Shown one piece after another: positions 22,521 through 33,280 of a DNA stretch of 64,000 nt (position 1 is its first letter; each line of letters begins with the position of its first letter). Both the position numbers and the translations under genes were made by a program. This stretch comes from Yponomeuta sedellus (lineage: Eukaryota; Arthropoda; Insecta; Lepidoptera; Yponomeutidae): NCBI GenBank assembly GCA_934045075.1, contig OW203726.1, forward strand, positions 11,569,992 to 11,633,991, read 5' to 3'. Under the pieces are notes generated by a model, which saw only the letters and a list, made by a program, of their open reading frames with translations, did no database searches and was not told the origin of the DNA.

Positions 22521-23989
22521 TTATGTGTGTATGTATTTTATTTGCAAAGTAGTGGTGTGTATGTGTTTTATTTGCAAAGTAGTAATATAACCGAGTAGAG
22601 TGATATGATGTAAAGGTTCATCTTTTGTCGACTGTACATGCCGTTAACCTTGAGTACAGTCGACAGCCCATCGTTGGCTTTGCAACTAAAGTAAAGTAAA
22701 GGTTGGTGTGTTATGTTCGATGGAAAGTTTTCTATTTGGATAAGGAAATGCATAACATAGGTTGTATGTCGGAGCAAGTGAAGCAAACTCGCGCTTAAAG
22801 GGTTGCGGACAAACGATTAAAAACTTGACGTTGCAATAGAAATGTACCTACTGTAATTGTGTACCATCCGTAGTTAACTTTGTCATCTTATTTTTTGTGT
22901 GAAATAACGACAATGTTTTATTCGTCCTTCCAATGCTGATACGATTGATTTTAATCAAATTCATAGGGAGTTTGATGCTTAAGTCTCATTTAATGGATGT
23001 AAGTTCAAGTGATCAAGTGTCATTTTACTAACAACCTATGGATTGTCATTTATCGGAAATAAAGAAATACAATACAATAAGCCTTAGTATTTGATATTAA
23101 TGCATCTTCATCGATCTACTACCGATATTATTCTTTTTTTACAAATGGCCTCAGTTTGGTTCACATAATACAGGATATCTTAGCTTCGGATATTTGGGCT
23201 TTCTTGATATCTGATTTGTTTTTTGATTGATTTTGCTTAAGATTGTGTGGTGTGGAAGGATTTTTTATTTATTACTCGCATACGACAAAATTATATTAAG
23301 CTTAAGGCGCAAGTCTCATAGTGTCTACACGCTAGACACAATGTGACTATGAATTTAAATTTGAAAAACAGATCGTATGTGGCTTGCGCCTAAGAGCAGG
23401 TTTAGCTAAGGAAGCACAACGTTACGATAAAAGTTTTATACCATTATCGCCTAGCACCATCTTGCTTTATTTCGTTGCGAAAAGCGAGAACCCATTTTTT
23501 GCAGCCTCTTCTGTCAGAGAGAGAGAGAGAGAGAGAAAGCATCCCGCTACGTGGGAAGAAACTTTTATTGTGACCTCATGCTCTCCTAGCATGTATGAAA
23601 GTGGGGGTGCAATCCTCCGCACGTGAAGCTATAGACATCCACGGGTAACGCCGAATGAATTGATGGTTATGATTTGGTTAAAAAGACCTGAAATAGTAAT
23701 ATTTCAGGACTTATTCCTCTTTAAAATTATTACAGGAATAATTTTTAAGATAAAAAATTGCCCATTGTGAAATAAAACTACTCTCAACGACAATAATCAT
23801 CGCTCTTTTAACTCCTAGGGGAGCCTAGGGTGCAGATTTGCCATTGTAATGATCGTTCACAGTAGCTAATAGATAGACGACCATAATTGCACATCAGTAA
23901 CAGTAACAGTACAGAGATAATGTACTTAATTAACATCTAGTTAAGAGTTATGCAATCGGCGGTATTATCGCTTCGAATCGACATCGAAT
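22521..23989. other. intergenic, no gene seen
   Basis: No gene recognised. A (GA)n stretch lies at about 23514-23537. Inverted 'cttaaggcgcaag' and 'cttgcgcctaag' motifs at 23301 and 23384 may be the ends of a very small palindromic insertion. Confidence 0.4.
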
Positions 23990-24235
23990 CCCGGCAAGTT
24001 CCAATGAGTTGAGCACAATTTGTATACAAATTGTACGTAATATTGTTGGCTAACTGTTAAGGAAAAGATCGTAAGGAAACCCTAGTGTCTGAGCTTTATA
24101 CCTCTTTATATCAGCGCTGGTTACGTACCTATGCTGCTACTAACTTAACCTAACTATGAGGTAAAGTGCGGAAGTATCGGGTAACTATACATGCACTGTA
24201 CTATGTGGATGTGCCACCGACTTCAGATTAGATTA
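23990..24235 (+). repeat. SINE family 1, degraded
   Basis: Weak matches: 'tcgaatcccggcaagttcca', 'gatcgtaaggaaaccctagt', and near the end 'ggatgtgccaccgac'. Old copy. Confidence 0.4.
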
Positions 24236-25099
24236 GTACTCTATTGCACAACATTTTGTTCAAATTTTCGGAGTACGTGAATACCTAAGTTACAAAGTAT
24301 ACAACTAGCGGTCTTTAAGGCTATAGATTTCGTTTATAGTGACATCTTTACCTGGCTATTTAATTCAGATTTAACGCACTCAAATGAAACGCAATACCGC
24401 CTAATTGACGTTGAGAGTTCAGGAGTTTTATGAGGATCAAAGCTGCAATTAGTCAGCATTTAATTTAATTGGTTTCTTGCTACAATTAATCTAGTATCTT
24501 GGCATAATCGCTAGCCCTAAGTAACATTTATTATAAGCTTTGTCATGTTTGCGTGCTTGCTAATGGTGTACCTAATAAATTAAATAAAAAATAAACAAAA
24601 TGTAATTTTCTTTAATGAAAATTAATTACTAATTACACCAGATTACAGAATTCAGTTAGGTTGCTGTTTCGACGACAACAACTTAAGAGTCGAAGATAAT
24701 GTCAAGTTGTTTCTGTACGCAAATCGATTGTGCAAATGCATAATAACAGATCGGTGCCAATTTTAGATTTTCAAGGGCCAATTAAATCCAGTTAGATATT
24801 ACATGAAACACAACCGCCAAAGTCATCTAAACAAAACGGATCCGACGCTTATGTAATATTTATTTATATAATTGCCGGCGTGGCCTCCAACAACGTGGCA
24901 ATTTAATTATCACATTTTTGTCGTTTTCCCGACAAAAAGTCCATGTCACATTTAGTTTACGACGGTTAAGGATCCAGCTACTCGTCCATTTTTAGGAATG
25001 CAATGCACACAATACACCAGCGATGTTATTTATTTTTTCATTATGTAAGCTATTCTAATATGCCAGTGCTCGAATTTGGGTGAGAACGCCATTTTTTTA
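24236..25099. other. intergenic, possible conserved regulatory DNA
   Basis: Free of recognised repeats. At 24600-24660 homeodomain-type TAAT words cluster ('gaaaattaattactaattac', 'ccagatta'), and moderately complex sequence continues to about 24990. This is the kind of stretch where an enhancer could lie, but nothing proves it. Confidence 0.25.
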
Positions 25100-25330
25100 T
25101 CTGTAAGAGTCAACGGGATGTAAATTCCCTATGACTTTTTGCGGAGAAATAATTAAGTTAATCTTCTATAATAGAAAAATGAATCGCTGAATGTGTTGGT
25201 AAGCGCAAATCTCGAGAGCAGCTGATCCGATTTGACTAATTCTCTTTTTGGAATATTCCTTGAAGTACGAGGATGGTTCTTACGGAGAAAAATAAAAAAA
25301 ATAAAGAATTGACTGTTAGGCGGTACGTAG
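25100..25330 (+). repeat. dispersed repeat fragment, possibly Helitron-like
   Basis: The order 'gggatgtaaattccctatga', 'atgaatcgctgaatgtgttg', 'gatccgatttgactaattct', 'cttgaagtacgaggatggtt' is one I recognise from repeated lepidopteran sequences. Class not certain. Confidence 0.4.
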
Positions 25331-25427
25331 TTCGCTGGGTCAGCTGTAATAAATTAAATGGACTATATAAATTTGTGATTGACCGAAAACCCCCATAGTT
25401 AGTTGTTAGATTTGAGATTTTCCGCAC

Positions 25428-25637
25428 TTAGCCTATAGTAGGGCCATTGTACGTAGCAAGGTTACGTTAACACTTCAGATACTAGAGTTTCCTTACGATG
25501 TTTTCCATCACGTCAGCGAGTGGTGAAATTTACATAACTTAGAAAACAAAGTCATTGCTACATGCCTGGGTTCGAACCCACGATCTCCCTATTGAGAATC
25601 CAGCGTTGCACACCGCTCCACTACCATCGCTCAAAAA
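25428..25637 (-). repeat. SINE family 1
   Basis: Plus-strand reading 'gggccattgtacgtagcaag', 'tttccttacgatgttttcca', 'ttagaaaacaaagtcattgc' and 'gggttcgaacccacgatctc' is the reversed family 1 body and head. Confidence 0.72.
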
Positions 25638-25924
25638 CTCGTCGGTTAATAAATAATTTCCCGGCTTCCCGCGGGAATCGAAACCATCTCCCCGATTAAG
25701 CGGGTTACCAGCTACCCAGACCGGGCAGTCGACTTTTATGAATCGGAAGACCCTTTTCTTAATTCAGTGCGTACCCTTGCTCTAGCGATGAGCCCAAGCA
25801 ACTTTTATGAGTGTGTCCCGTTGCGTAAATCTACATAATGTCATTACTGTGACCTTTACCCTTTTAGAAGGAAACATTAACGCAAATGAACTCTTAGAAA
25901 ATATTGTAAGGTTAATTAATGCCT

Positions 25925-25949
25925 TCAGGGCACAGGCCTTCTCTCAGAC

Positions 25950-25982
<33 letters not shown>

Positions 25983-26000
25983 CAGAGAGAGGGTATGAGC
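25925..26000 (-). repeat. SINE family 1 fragment with expanded (GA)n
   Basis: 'cttcagggcacaggccttct' is the reversed 3' block of type-a. The normal short GA run has grown to about 47 bp (25950-25996). Confidence 0.65.
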
Positions 26001-26117
26001 TAGATGCATCTGTGGCTATAATCAAAGCTCGCCATCAGATTGTTAATTTCAATAACAGACATTCGAGTTTCCTCAGAATGAAAGGTAAATAACAAACTAT
26101 AACATAACACTTACATA

Positions 26118-26350
26118 CAGTCTGTTAGCTTTTAGAATATACCTCGGGCTCTAGAGGAGACCTCGGTTTTCGCCGAAAGCACAGGAGTGTAATTCCTACT
26201 ACTTTCTGCTCTGTATAAAACTTTTCTTCACTATTTTGAAAACTTATGTAAAGTTATAAAAAATAAAAATACAAAATAAATCTCTATTACACGAATAAAT
26301 CCGATTATATCCGAAAGTAGTCGAGGTTTATTCTAAAAACTAACAAACTG
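26118..26350. mobile_element. TA-flanked MITE, copy 1
   Basis: Starts cagtctgttagctttta and, reversed from the right end, cagtttgttagtttttag, so it has terminal inverted repeats of about 30 bp. TA flanks it on both sides (26116-26117, 26351-26352). The body aligns with 42224-42445: 'cctcgggctctagag', 'tcgccgaaagcac', 'ctgctctgtataaaactttt'. A non-autonomous Tc1/mariner-type element is likely. Confidence 0.8.
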
Positions 26351-26374
26351 TACAGGCATTCACATTGCTTCTGG

Positions 26375-26530
26375 CCCCACACTAGGATACCCTGTGTCGT
26401 GGGAACCAGAAACAGCGACATCACAAACATGTAAATGTCCAAGACTTGATTTTTTTTTATCCCCAGCTGGGGTTCAAACCCGGGACCTCTCCCTTAAGCA
26501 GATGCGTTACCGCTGCGCCACAGAGGTCGT
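26375..26530 (-). repeat. SINE family 5-like copy with tRNA-like head
   Basis: Reversed head 'ctggggttcaaacccgggac' and 'gcgttaccgctgcgccacag', plus 'actaggataccctgtgtcg' of the family 5 body. The overlapping long frames here (26394-26828, 26446-26742) include this SINE and are not coding. Confidence 0.6.
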
Positions 26531-27218
26531 CTTATCTAAAAAAAGAAACACAAATAATTGGGATCATCGGAGTGCTCAAGCTAACGGCATGCAAAGGCAG
26601 GCTGAGGAAATTTTTTTCAACGTCGGAGGCAGGAGTTCAGCCGTACGCGAAATGCATTCAGCCTTTGCAATTTTATGGGTTTTGCGCTCAGAGCACGTCC
26701 GAGAGCATCTTATTGTGTATTACACTCACATCTGGGGGATGATGAGTCTTTTTTCAAAGGCACTATTTCAAACCAGCGAAGCTCTGAATCATGACAACGT
26801 CCCTGCAGTACAATGTGTCCTTTTGTAAATTTTAAGCCCACTGCGGGGTAATTTTACTCACTGTACTGGAGCACGTTTGTCCTACAACGGTTTTGTTCCA
26901 CAACGCATAGGATTAAAATGAAAAATCCTAAATACTAAAGCCGAGTTAGTTTTCGCGATCTTAGTAAGCTCGGACAGAGTAACTAATTTTACAAAGATGC
27001 TTTTTGTATTGTGTAGCATCTTAGTAAAAAAAATGTCTCTCTGATGAAAACGGTCATGTTTTTCTTATTCGAACTGCGGTCTACTCGACTTGGCTGCTTG
27101 AAATCGCAACTACAACAAAATAGCTCCAATATTAGGAACTTCTGCGTATCGTAAAGCAAAATTTGCGAGTCCGTAAATATTGATGTTTGTATGAAGCCTT
27201 GAACGTGTTGTGATGTGT
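26531..27218. other. intergenic, no gene seen
   Basis: No gene recognised. Unique-looking DNA with long chance frames. Confidence 0.4.
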
Positions 27219-27230
27219 ATGATTCCTATT

Positions 27231-27529
27231 TAAAAACCTATTTAGAGGCTAAAAATTTCACCCATGCCGGGATTCGAAACCGCAACCTCTGGCTATCCGT
27301 ACCAGCGCTCTACCAATTGAGCCAATGGGCGACTCACGGCATCAGTGAAATTTCGAACCTCTTTACAATATTCTCTGTATTACGTATTGGCTCAATTGGT
27401 AGAGCGCTGGTACGGATAGCCAGAGGTTGCGGGTTCGAATCCCGGCATGGGTGAAATTTTTAGCCTCTAAATAGGTTTTTAAATTTGTTCCTTAGCACGG
27501 GTTAGTGCATTAAAAATAAAAATAGTGTA
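27231..27529 (+). mobile_element. fold-back SINE family 2 with 12-bp target duplication
   Basis: Flanked by atgattcctatt at 27219-27230 and 27530-27541. The left arm (about 27231-27326, 'acctatttagaggctaaaaa' through 'ctaccaattgagccaat') is the near-exact reverse complement of the right arm (about 27386-27481). A spacer of about 60 bp separates them. Only the right side carries the 3' tail ('cttagcacgggttagtgcat'). The right arm contains tRNA-like A and B boxes (tggctcaattggtagagc; ggttcgaatcc). Confidence 0.85.
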
Positions 27530-27541
27530 ATGATTCCTATT

Positions 27542-28424
27542 GCTGTGATCAAATCATTCTTTCTCTTTTATTTTTGTACATGTACATTTTAGGTACTTTT
27601 TAAACGATGAGTGACACCGTTCGTAAGGAAACTTTAAACTGAAGCAGAAACCTGAGTGATGTGTGTACACCACTATCATAGTGGCCTTCAGGTTTTAGCC
27701 ACTGTAGTTTATTTGTTTTGGTAATTAAATAAATGTAATTAATCTTGATAAGCCATATATGTTATTGACATAATATATAGTTAATAAATCAAAATATTTA
27801 TACTTTTATGAAATTTTCATGATATTACATTAAATTTCCCATTGAATTGGTAAAGTGTAAGGATCTTAATTTATTAAGTGTGTAGGTATTTCAAAGAAAA
27901 GACGTATGTAGATTGTTTAATTTTTTTTAAGTACTTACTTATACAAATAGACTACAAGATGTGTCACTCTGTCCGAGCCTACTAAACTTGTGAAAACGCG
28001 GCCTAATTACATACATCTCGGCTACGTAAATGCTTGGTCACTGATTTTAAATCTCCCAGAAAGGCTTAAAAAAGCACAATTTAAAAAGATGCCTAAGCTC
28101 TTTGTATTAGCCAAATTTAATGTTTCTTACGCTTCAGATAGAAATTCAATGTCCCTTTTATTTGATTTTTCGTGTTTAATACCTAATGAACTAGCTATAT
28201 TGTAATTTAGTAACGTATTAATTTAGTTGGCTAACTACCATTTTTGCTGTCGATACATATAATCTCATATAAATACTACTGCAGTAAATTAGGTACGTGT
28301 GGACCGCCATCGCCACCGCGTTGCTGTGTATCATTACCATCAAACTAGCGAAGTTTTTGTTTAAACCCGTTTATGACATAAGTATTAATTAGTGGTAGTT
28401 ATGACATAAGTATTAAGTATTATT
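27542..28424. other. intergenic, no gene seen
   Basis: AT-rich. A 71-codon plus-strand frame (27990-28205) has a faintly protein-like composition ('LPERLKKAQFKKMPKLFVLA') but no context; it could be an old transposon remnant. Confidence 0.35.
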
Positions 28425-28520
28425 AAGCTTTGTTTTCTAAGTTACGTACGTTTGTGAAGTTACAGTAGCAACACTACTCGCTAACTTCGAAGGAAAATAT
28501 CTTGAGGAAACCTAAATGTA
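28425..28520 (+). repeat. SINE family 1 fragment
   Basis: Body segment only: 'tttctaagttacgtacgttt', 'gtagcaacactactcgctaa', 'aaatatcttgaggaaaccta'. Head and 3' half are missing. Confidence 0.6.
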
Positions 28521-29774
28521 GGTGTTTACATACCTTAACGCCTTCTGTAGTTGCCAACACCAGCGCTCTTCTTAAGCCTGTGTTTAGTCTGGTCTGTCTC
28601 AATTTCTTCAATATTGCTTTCGTTAATTTTTTGCTCAAATTCATTAAAGTAAACTTAAATGATTTTTTTGACGGAAGCACGGAAAATGGTAAAAAGAAGG
28701 AAAAAGTTGATTTTCAGTAGGTGGACCGATACCGTGGTATCGTAGTGGTTTACTGTTCCTAAGCTCCATAGCTTCCTATTATTATACTATTTACTTATAT
28801 AATAATATTCAGCCATGTGTTTTGTATTATATGACAATATTTTATTGTAAAAAAAGTGCCACAGTCTTGGACACTGTTTAAATCATCCGTAACGGACGCA
28901 AAGGCCTTTGATGATGATTTTATTGTAGTACGAGTATTGTAGTGTTGTAAAACTTTCATAAAATAATAATATTTTATAGGATGTTTTATTGTTTTATTTA
29001 TAATATACACAAAAAACTGGATAAAAATGGAATAAGCAGGTAAAAATAGTCAGGTCTAGTCTAGATGTGAAGTAGTAATCAAGAAAATGAAAGAAATCTC
29101 AAAAATGGGTGAAATAATTTAAAATTTTTGAAAATGATAGACAGAATTAAAGAAATATATAATATGGTGTAAAGAGGTTTGCACCGTTACAGTATGTTTT
29201 CAGTTACAACCTTTTAGGCATTGAAAAACTTTACGTTATTTAGTTATTAATAGAGTTTCTCGCTACGCATTAATAATTATCGGTCAAGTATAACAATGGG
29301 AGTCGGATGTTTTCAGAGGGGCACAGTTGGCTTTAATACTTGGCTAATTTAGTACTTATGCATGTAGGTATTTAGGACGTCAGCTCTAGCGATCTCTAAG
29401 CAAGTAGAGATAGTAGACGTAAGTAGTTTTCTAGTTTGGCTAGGATGGTATAGGCTGAACCTCATCTCTATCCTAAATTAATTTTTAACCAGAAAAGGCT
29501 TTAATTATTAGTATTATTCCCTACATTGCCGATTTTAATGTGTGTAGTAATTGTTACTAACTTAATGCGAGAAAAAACTTACTTAAACTTTGTTTATGTA
29601 GGTATTTTTTTTTATTGATAAGTAGTATACTTATATTCATATTTGCACTGACTACTCGTCTCTTTTTCTTCAGCGCTTCTCCATTATAAGGCTGTCTGGA
29701 AGATATTAGTAAATTACAATAAAACTCTGGTGTACATTATAAATAATATTTGATATTATTGTATCTTAAGGTAA
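28521..29774. other. intergenic, no gene seen
   Basis: AT-rich DNA with overlapping chance frames on both strands (28474-28720). No repeat or gene recognised. Confidence 0.4.
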
Positions 29775-29975
29775 GGGACGTCCCAGGCGGACATACATCT
29801 ACCAAATAGGGGATGTATTAGCAAAGGGGAAAATAAAAAGTACCCGGAACCGGCGTGCGTGCATGCAACGACTTATGAACGTTGATGAAGCGAAGGTGAT
29901 CTGTCAGGATCGTGGCAAGTGGCAGTTCCCTGGTCTCTGCCTACCCCTCTGGGATACAGGCGTGAGGTTATGTAT
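29775..29975 (-). repeat. family 3 repeat, intact layout
   Basis: Continuous order: 'ggacgtcccaggcggacata', 'caaataggggatgtattagc', 'acccggaaccggcgtgcgtg', 'gaacgttgatgaagcgaagg', 'gtggcaagtggcagttccct', 'ctctgggatacaggcgtgag'. Used as reference for the split copy at 22140-22520. Confidence 0.7.
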
Positions 29976-31311
29976 GTATTGTATCTTATCTTATTTTTTT
30001 GTGGCACTGGTACGACTTACCATAATGTGAAGTGCTTACGAGAGTTTTAGATATAATAGATCAATCTCTCTTTTGTCGACCGCCTTAGCCTGAAATTGAC
30101 AGTTGACCGTGCCCCACAAAATTGTGAACGCATTGGCATGTTGGCAAACTTAAATCGAAAGTGGAAAAGACTGCCGTTATTAATCTATAGAATGTATTTT
30201 TATCGTTCACCTTCCTACACTTTGTCCATTGTATAGAGATTATGTACGATGTATGGATTTTTCAGAAAAATCTCGCGTGTTGGTGCGATTTTTGTAATTG
30301 GTGCAATATCAATCGTAAATAATAATATGATAGGACAATTTTCTTGGTGACTTTTTATTTCCATACTTTCCCGCAATTTATGAATGCAGATGATTCTTAG
30401 TCTTGTACTAGTACTTGTCACCATACCTGTAAATGTTATATTCAGCTTTCCAGTATACTGCGACTTGGTTAAGTTGGTTCTTTTAGATTTTTATGTTCTA
30501 TTTCTATTCAGCTGCTCTTTTACTGCCCGTACTGCTCTTTTTCTATCCAGGAATCTACTTATTTGGTAATTTCGGGCATGTCTCAGATGTTATCATAAGT
30601 CTGCTCCTTGAATGTAAAATCTAATGTCATTAAAAATACCCGAGGACATTGTAACTGTATATTCAAGTTTTATCATAACGTCTGTCGAGACGGCAGGCGG
30701 TTGACGCTGAGCGCAAAAATGATGTCACTAAAATATACTTCGCGGCTATTCGACGGAATTATAATTTTACATTATTGATTTACGGTTTTCATTAGGTACA
30801 GTCGACGATAGAGAATCAACAAATATTTTAATCTTATTGGACAGGCCTCGTTATAACACAAATAACGGTGATAAAGATTTTTCTCTATGACTAATACTTT
30901 CCATAATGTAACGCATCTAAACGGCATTCAAGTCACGTTGTTCTAGGCGCGCCATTATAATGTATGAAGTATTTATCTATATTTCAGATATTGTTTATGC
31001 ATAATAATATTTTTATGTGACTACACCCTTATTAGAAAACGTCTATAATACAATGAAGCAACGCATTATAACAAGTTTCTTGTTATTAGAGCAACTTCAT
31101 CTTTTGCATTTTTTTAGACATGTAAAATACCGAAAATGTCACTCCAGTCTAATATTGAGGAAGTTTCGAGTGTTCGCGATTGTATAATAACCAGCTATTG
31201 ATCAAATAGCGCGGATAATAGGTAATTAAGGCGGTTCTTATGTCTAGCACACTGTCTTTCTCGTAAAATTTAACATCATAATAATTGAAACGTCCACACA
31301 AAACAATCTCT
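29976..31311. other. intergenic, no gene seen
   Basis: AT-rich unique-looking DNA. No supported coding frame, RNA gene or repeat. Confidence 0.4.
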
Positions 31312-31495
31312 TAACCTGGTCTCAAACTAGGATACTCTGTACTATGGTAACCAGGCAAGGACGTCACAAGCATGAAAATATACCCAGACTGAGGCCACTT
31401 GTACAAATGTAGGGCGGCCACCAATAGGAATCGAACCCGCGACCTCTGTCTTGGTACCCAAGCGCCTTAACGGCTAGACCAACGAGGCAGTCAAC
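31312..31495 (-). repeat. SINE family 5, best copy
   Basis: On the minus strand it starts 'gactgcctcgttggtctagc' with tRNA-like boxes ('ggtcgcgggttcgattccta'). It continues 'gccctacatttgtacaagtg', 'cttgtgacgtccttgcctgg' and 'gagtatcctagtttgagacc'. Related copies: 10800-10960, 19405-19460, 50605-50755. Confidence 0.72.
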
Positions 31496-31954
31496 ACTTT
31501 AAGTGATTGTAATAAAATGAGTATACTTTTGGCTAACGTCAGATGGTTGGACAAATAGTAAAATTCCAAACAATACAGACATTTTCTGTATCCTGTAGTT
31601 AATTTTGATTGAGAAATTTTTTCTCTAAAATTAATAAGTTTTCTTCATTGCAAACTTCGTTTAGAGAAACTACTTTAAATGTCTACAATTTAATTAGTGT
31701 GCATCAAACCGTCAAAACATTTATCAAAAGTTTATTAATTTTATTACAATTATTAAAAATATTAAATTGTGCGAGCGAGACAGGGTGCTCTATATATAAA
31801 CAGCCTTCAAGATTCGAGCCAAGTTCTAGACTTTTCCCAACTAGTACATAAATATATTTATTATGATTAACCAAATTACAGCAACAAAAACATAGATATT
31901 TCACTATTTAGACTATTAATATAACTTAAATGGATTTTATTTTATGAAACGGTG
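31496..31954. other. intergenic, no gene seen
   Basis: AT-rich. Overlapping frames on both strands without support. On the minus strand 'aaaataaaatcc' near 31935-31950 is the nearest poly(A)-signal-like word downstream of the cadherin gene, but it lies about 0.9 kb past the stop codon. Confidence 0.35.
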
Positions 31955-32400
31955 GTAGTCATCAGAGAGCGATAGTAGCGGTAGAGTGCCGGCTGGGAGG
32001 TCGTGGGTTAAAATCCCGGCACGTACCAATGACTTTGTTTTCGAAGTTACATAGATAGATAGAATATTCTTTATTGTATGTACACCAGGGATTACATAAG
32101 AGACTTAGAAAATAACAGTACAGTAGAAGTGGCGGCCTTATTACTAAAAGTAATTTCTTCCAGACAACCATTGACGGAAAAGAAGACACGGAAACTGAAA
32201 TACATATGAAGTTACGTACATTTGTGAAATTGTAGTAGCAATACCATTTGCTAACTATGAAGGAAAACATCGTGAGGAAACCTGAATGTACGAGGCGAGT
32301 GTACGCTTGAAAATTGTCAATCCGCAGTCGGCACGCTTGGTAACTAAGCCCAGCCTCTCACTTTCTGAGAGAATGTCTGAGTCCTGCGGTGAAACGTTTT
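31955..32400 (+). repeat. SINE family 1, type-a, interrupted
   Basis: Head 'agagcgatagtagcggtaga', 'gtgggttaaaatcccggcac', then 'gtaccaatgactttgttttc'. After a nested insertion it continues 'gttacgtacatttgtgaaat', 'ggaaaacatcgtgaggaaac', 'gtcaatccgcagtcggcacg' and the CT-rich 3' part. Confidence 0.75.
32051..32207 (-). mobile_element. LINE 3'-end fragment nested in a SINE
   Basis: The 8-bp sequence gaagttac flanks the insert (32043-32050 and 32208-32215) and restores the SINE when one copy is removed. On the minus strand the insert ends 'tacaataaagaatattctat' and a (CTAT)n tail. It matches fragments at 18340-18480 and 54440-54560. This is a heavily 5'-truncated non-LTR retrotransposon. Confidence 0.82.
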
Positions 32401-32820
32401 AAAGGAAAAGAAATGTAACTTTAAAGCTGTAAACTGTTATTCAAGTGCAGGTTAAATAGTCTGTGGTAAATGGAAAGATGTAACCACAGATTATTTAAAG
32501 TGAGCTTCTTGTTAGGAGTGTTTTAGACGAACCGTGTTTTTATAAATAAGACCGTTTATCTTAATGAGCAGCACTGTGGCGATACAAAACGACGCATTTA
32601 GGCAATGCGCATTATTTAATTCGCATGTCTGATAAATATCTGCAGGTCGTAAAGAGGACAACGCCACCACGGCAAGAGAACTCGCCATTTTTGTCCAATA
32701 AAAGCAAATAAAAAGCAGGAAAAAGTCAAGAAATTATTCAAGGAGCTTCTGTTGAGACGAAAAAAGTTCTCTTATTTATAATTACGTTCACTCCATTATG
32801 TTACAATGATTTCATTTGAT
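32401..32820. other. downstream flank / 3' UTR of the cadherin-like gene
   Basis: The stretch immediately after the stop codon (minus strand) is AT-rich. I could not find a clean AATAAA within it on the minus strand, so the transcript end is unknown. Confidence 0.4.
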
Positions 32821-33280
32821 TTACAATCTCTCGACTTCGTATTCAGGCTCACTGTCGGAGTCTGGGTGGTCCTCGACATGTATTATTTTTTCGACGTTCT
32901 CATTGAACGTTACCACAGATTTCCTTCTTCCAATATTTTTCCTTTCTCCGTACTCATCTTCATCATCGTCGTCTGCTGCCGCTTTTAGTTTGTCTATAGA
33001 CTGTATCACTATGGGGACACTAATGTCTGGTAGTGGTACGTCGAGTATTGCGGTGTTTGACGGGTTGGATCTACTAGTACTACCAGTACTAGGTTCTGTA
33101 ACGACGTTAGTGACCGGGGTGTCTAGCATTTCTTGCAGGCGTCTTTCACTTCGTTTTAGTTCATCTATGTTAAGCCTAGGCCGCGTAAGTGTGTCAAGTT
33201 TTGGAGTGTCGTCCACTGAGTCGTTGCGAGAAGCGACACTATTCTGGTTGCTGAATTCTTCGTAGTTACGTCCCTTTCTC
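32821..33280 (-). CDS. cadherin-like gene, last exon (cytoplasmic tail and stop)
   Basis: 460 bases, acceptor gtacacag, completing the split tryptophan codon after FLK, then RKGRNYEEFSNQNSVASRN. The tail of about 155 residues is hydrophilic, with a basic predicted helix (LNIDELKRSERRLQEML), an acidic run (AADDDDEDEY) and the end DSDSEPEYEVERL before TAA. I see no beta-catenin-binding motif. The C-terminal E-x-L could be a weak PDZ ligand (speculative). Plus-strand frames over the same bases are shadows. Confidence 0.88.

Noticed and set aside
26394..26828. Overlapping plus-strand frames of 144 and 98 codons
   Set aside because: They begin inside a SINE and have no domain; overlapping frames of similar length argue for chance.
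32806..33265. Long plus-strand frames, up to 149 codons
   Set aside because: Shadows of the last cadherin exon on the minus strand, which joins exon 32 in frame and ends the protein.
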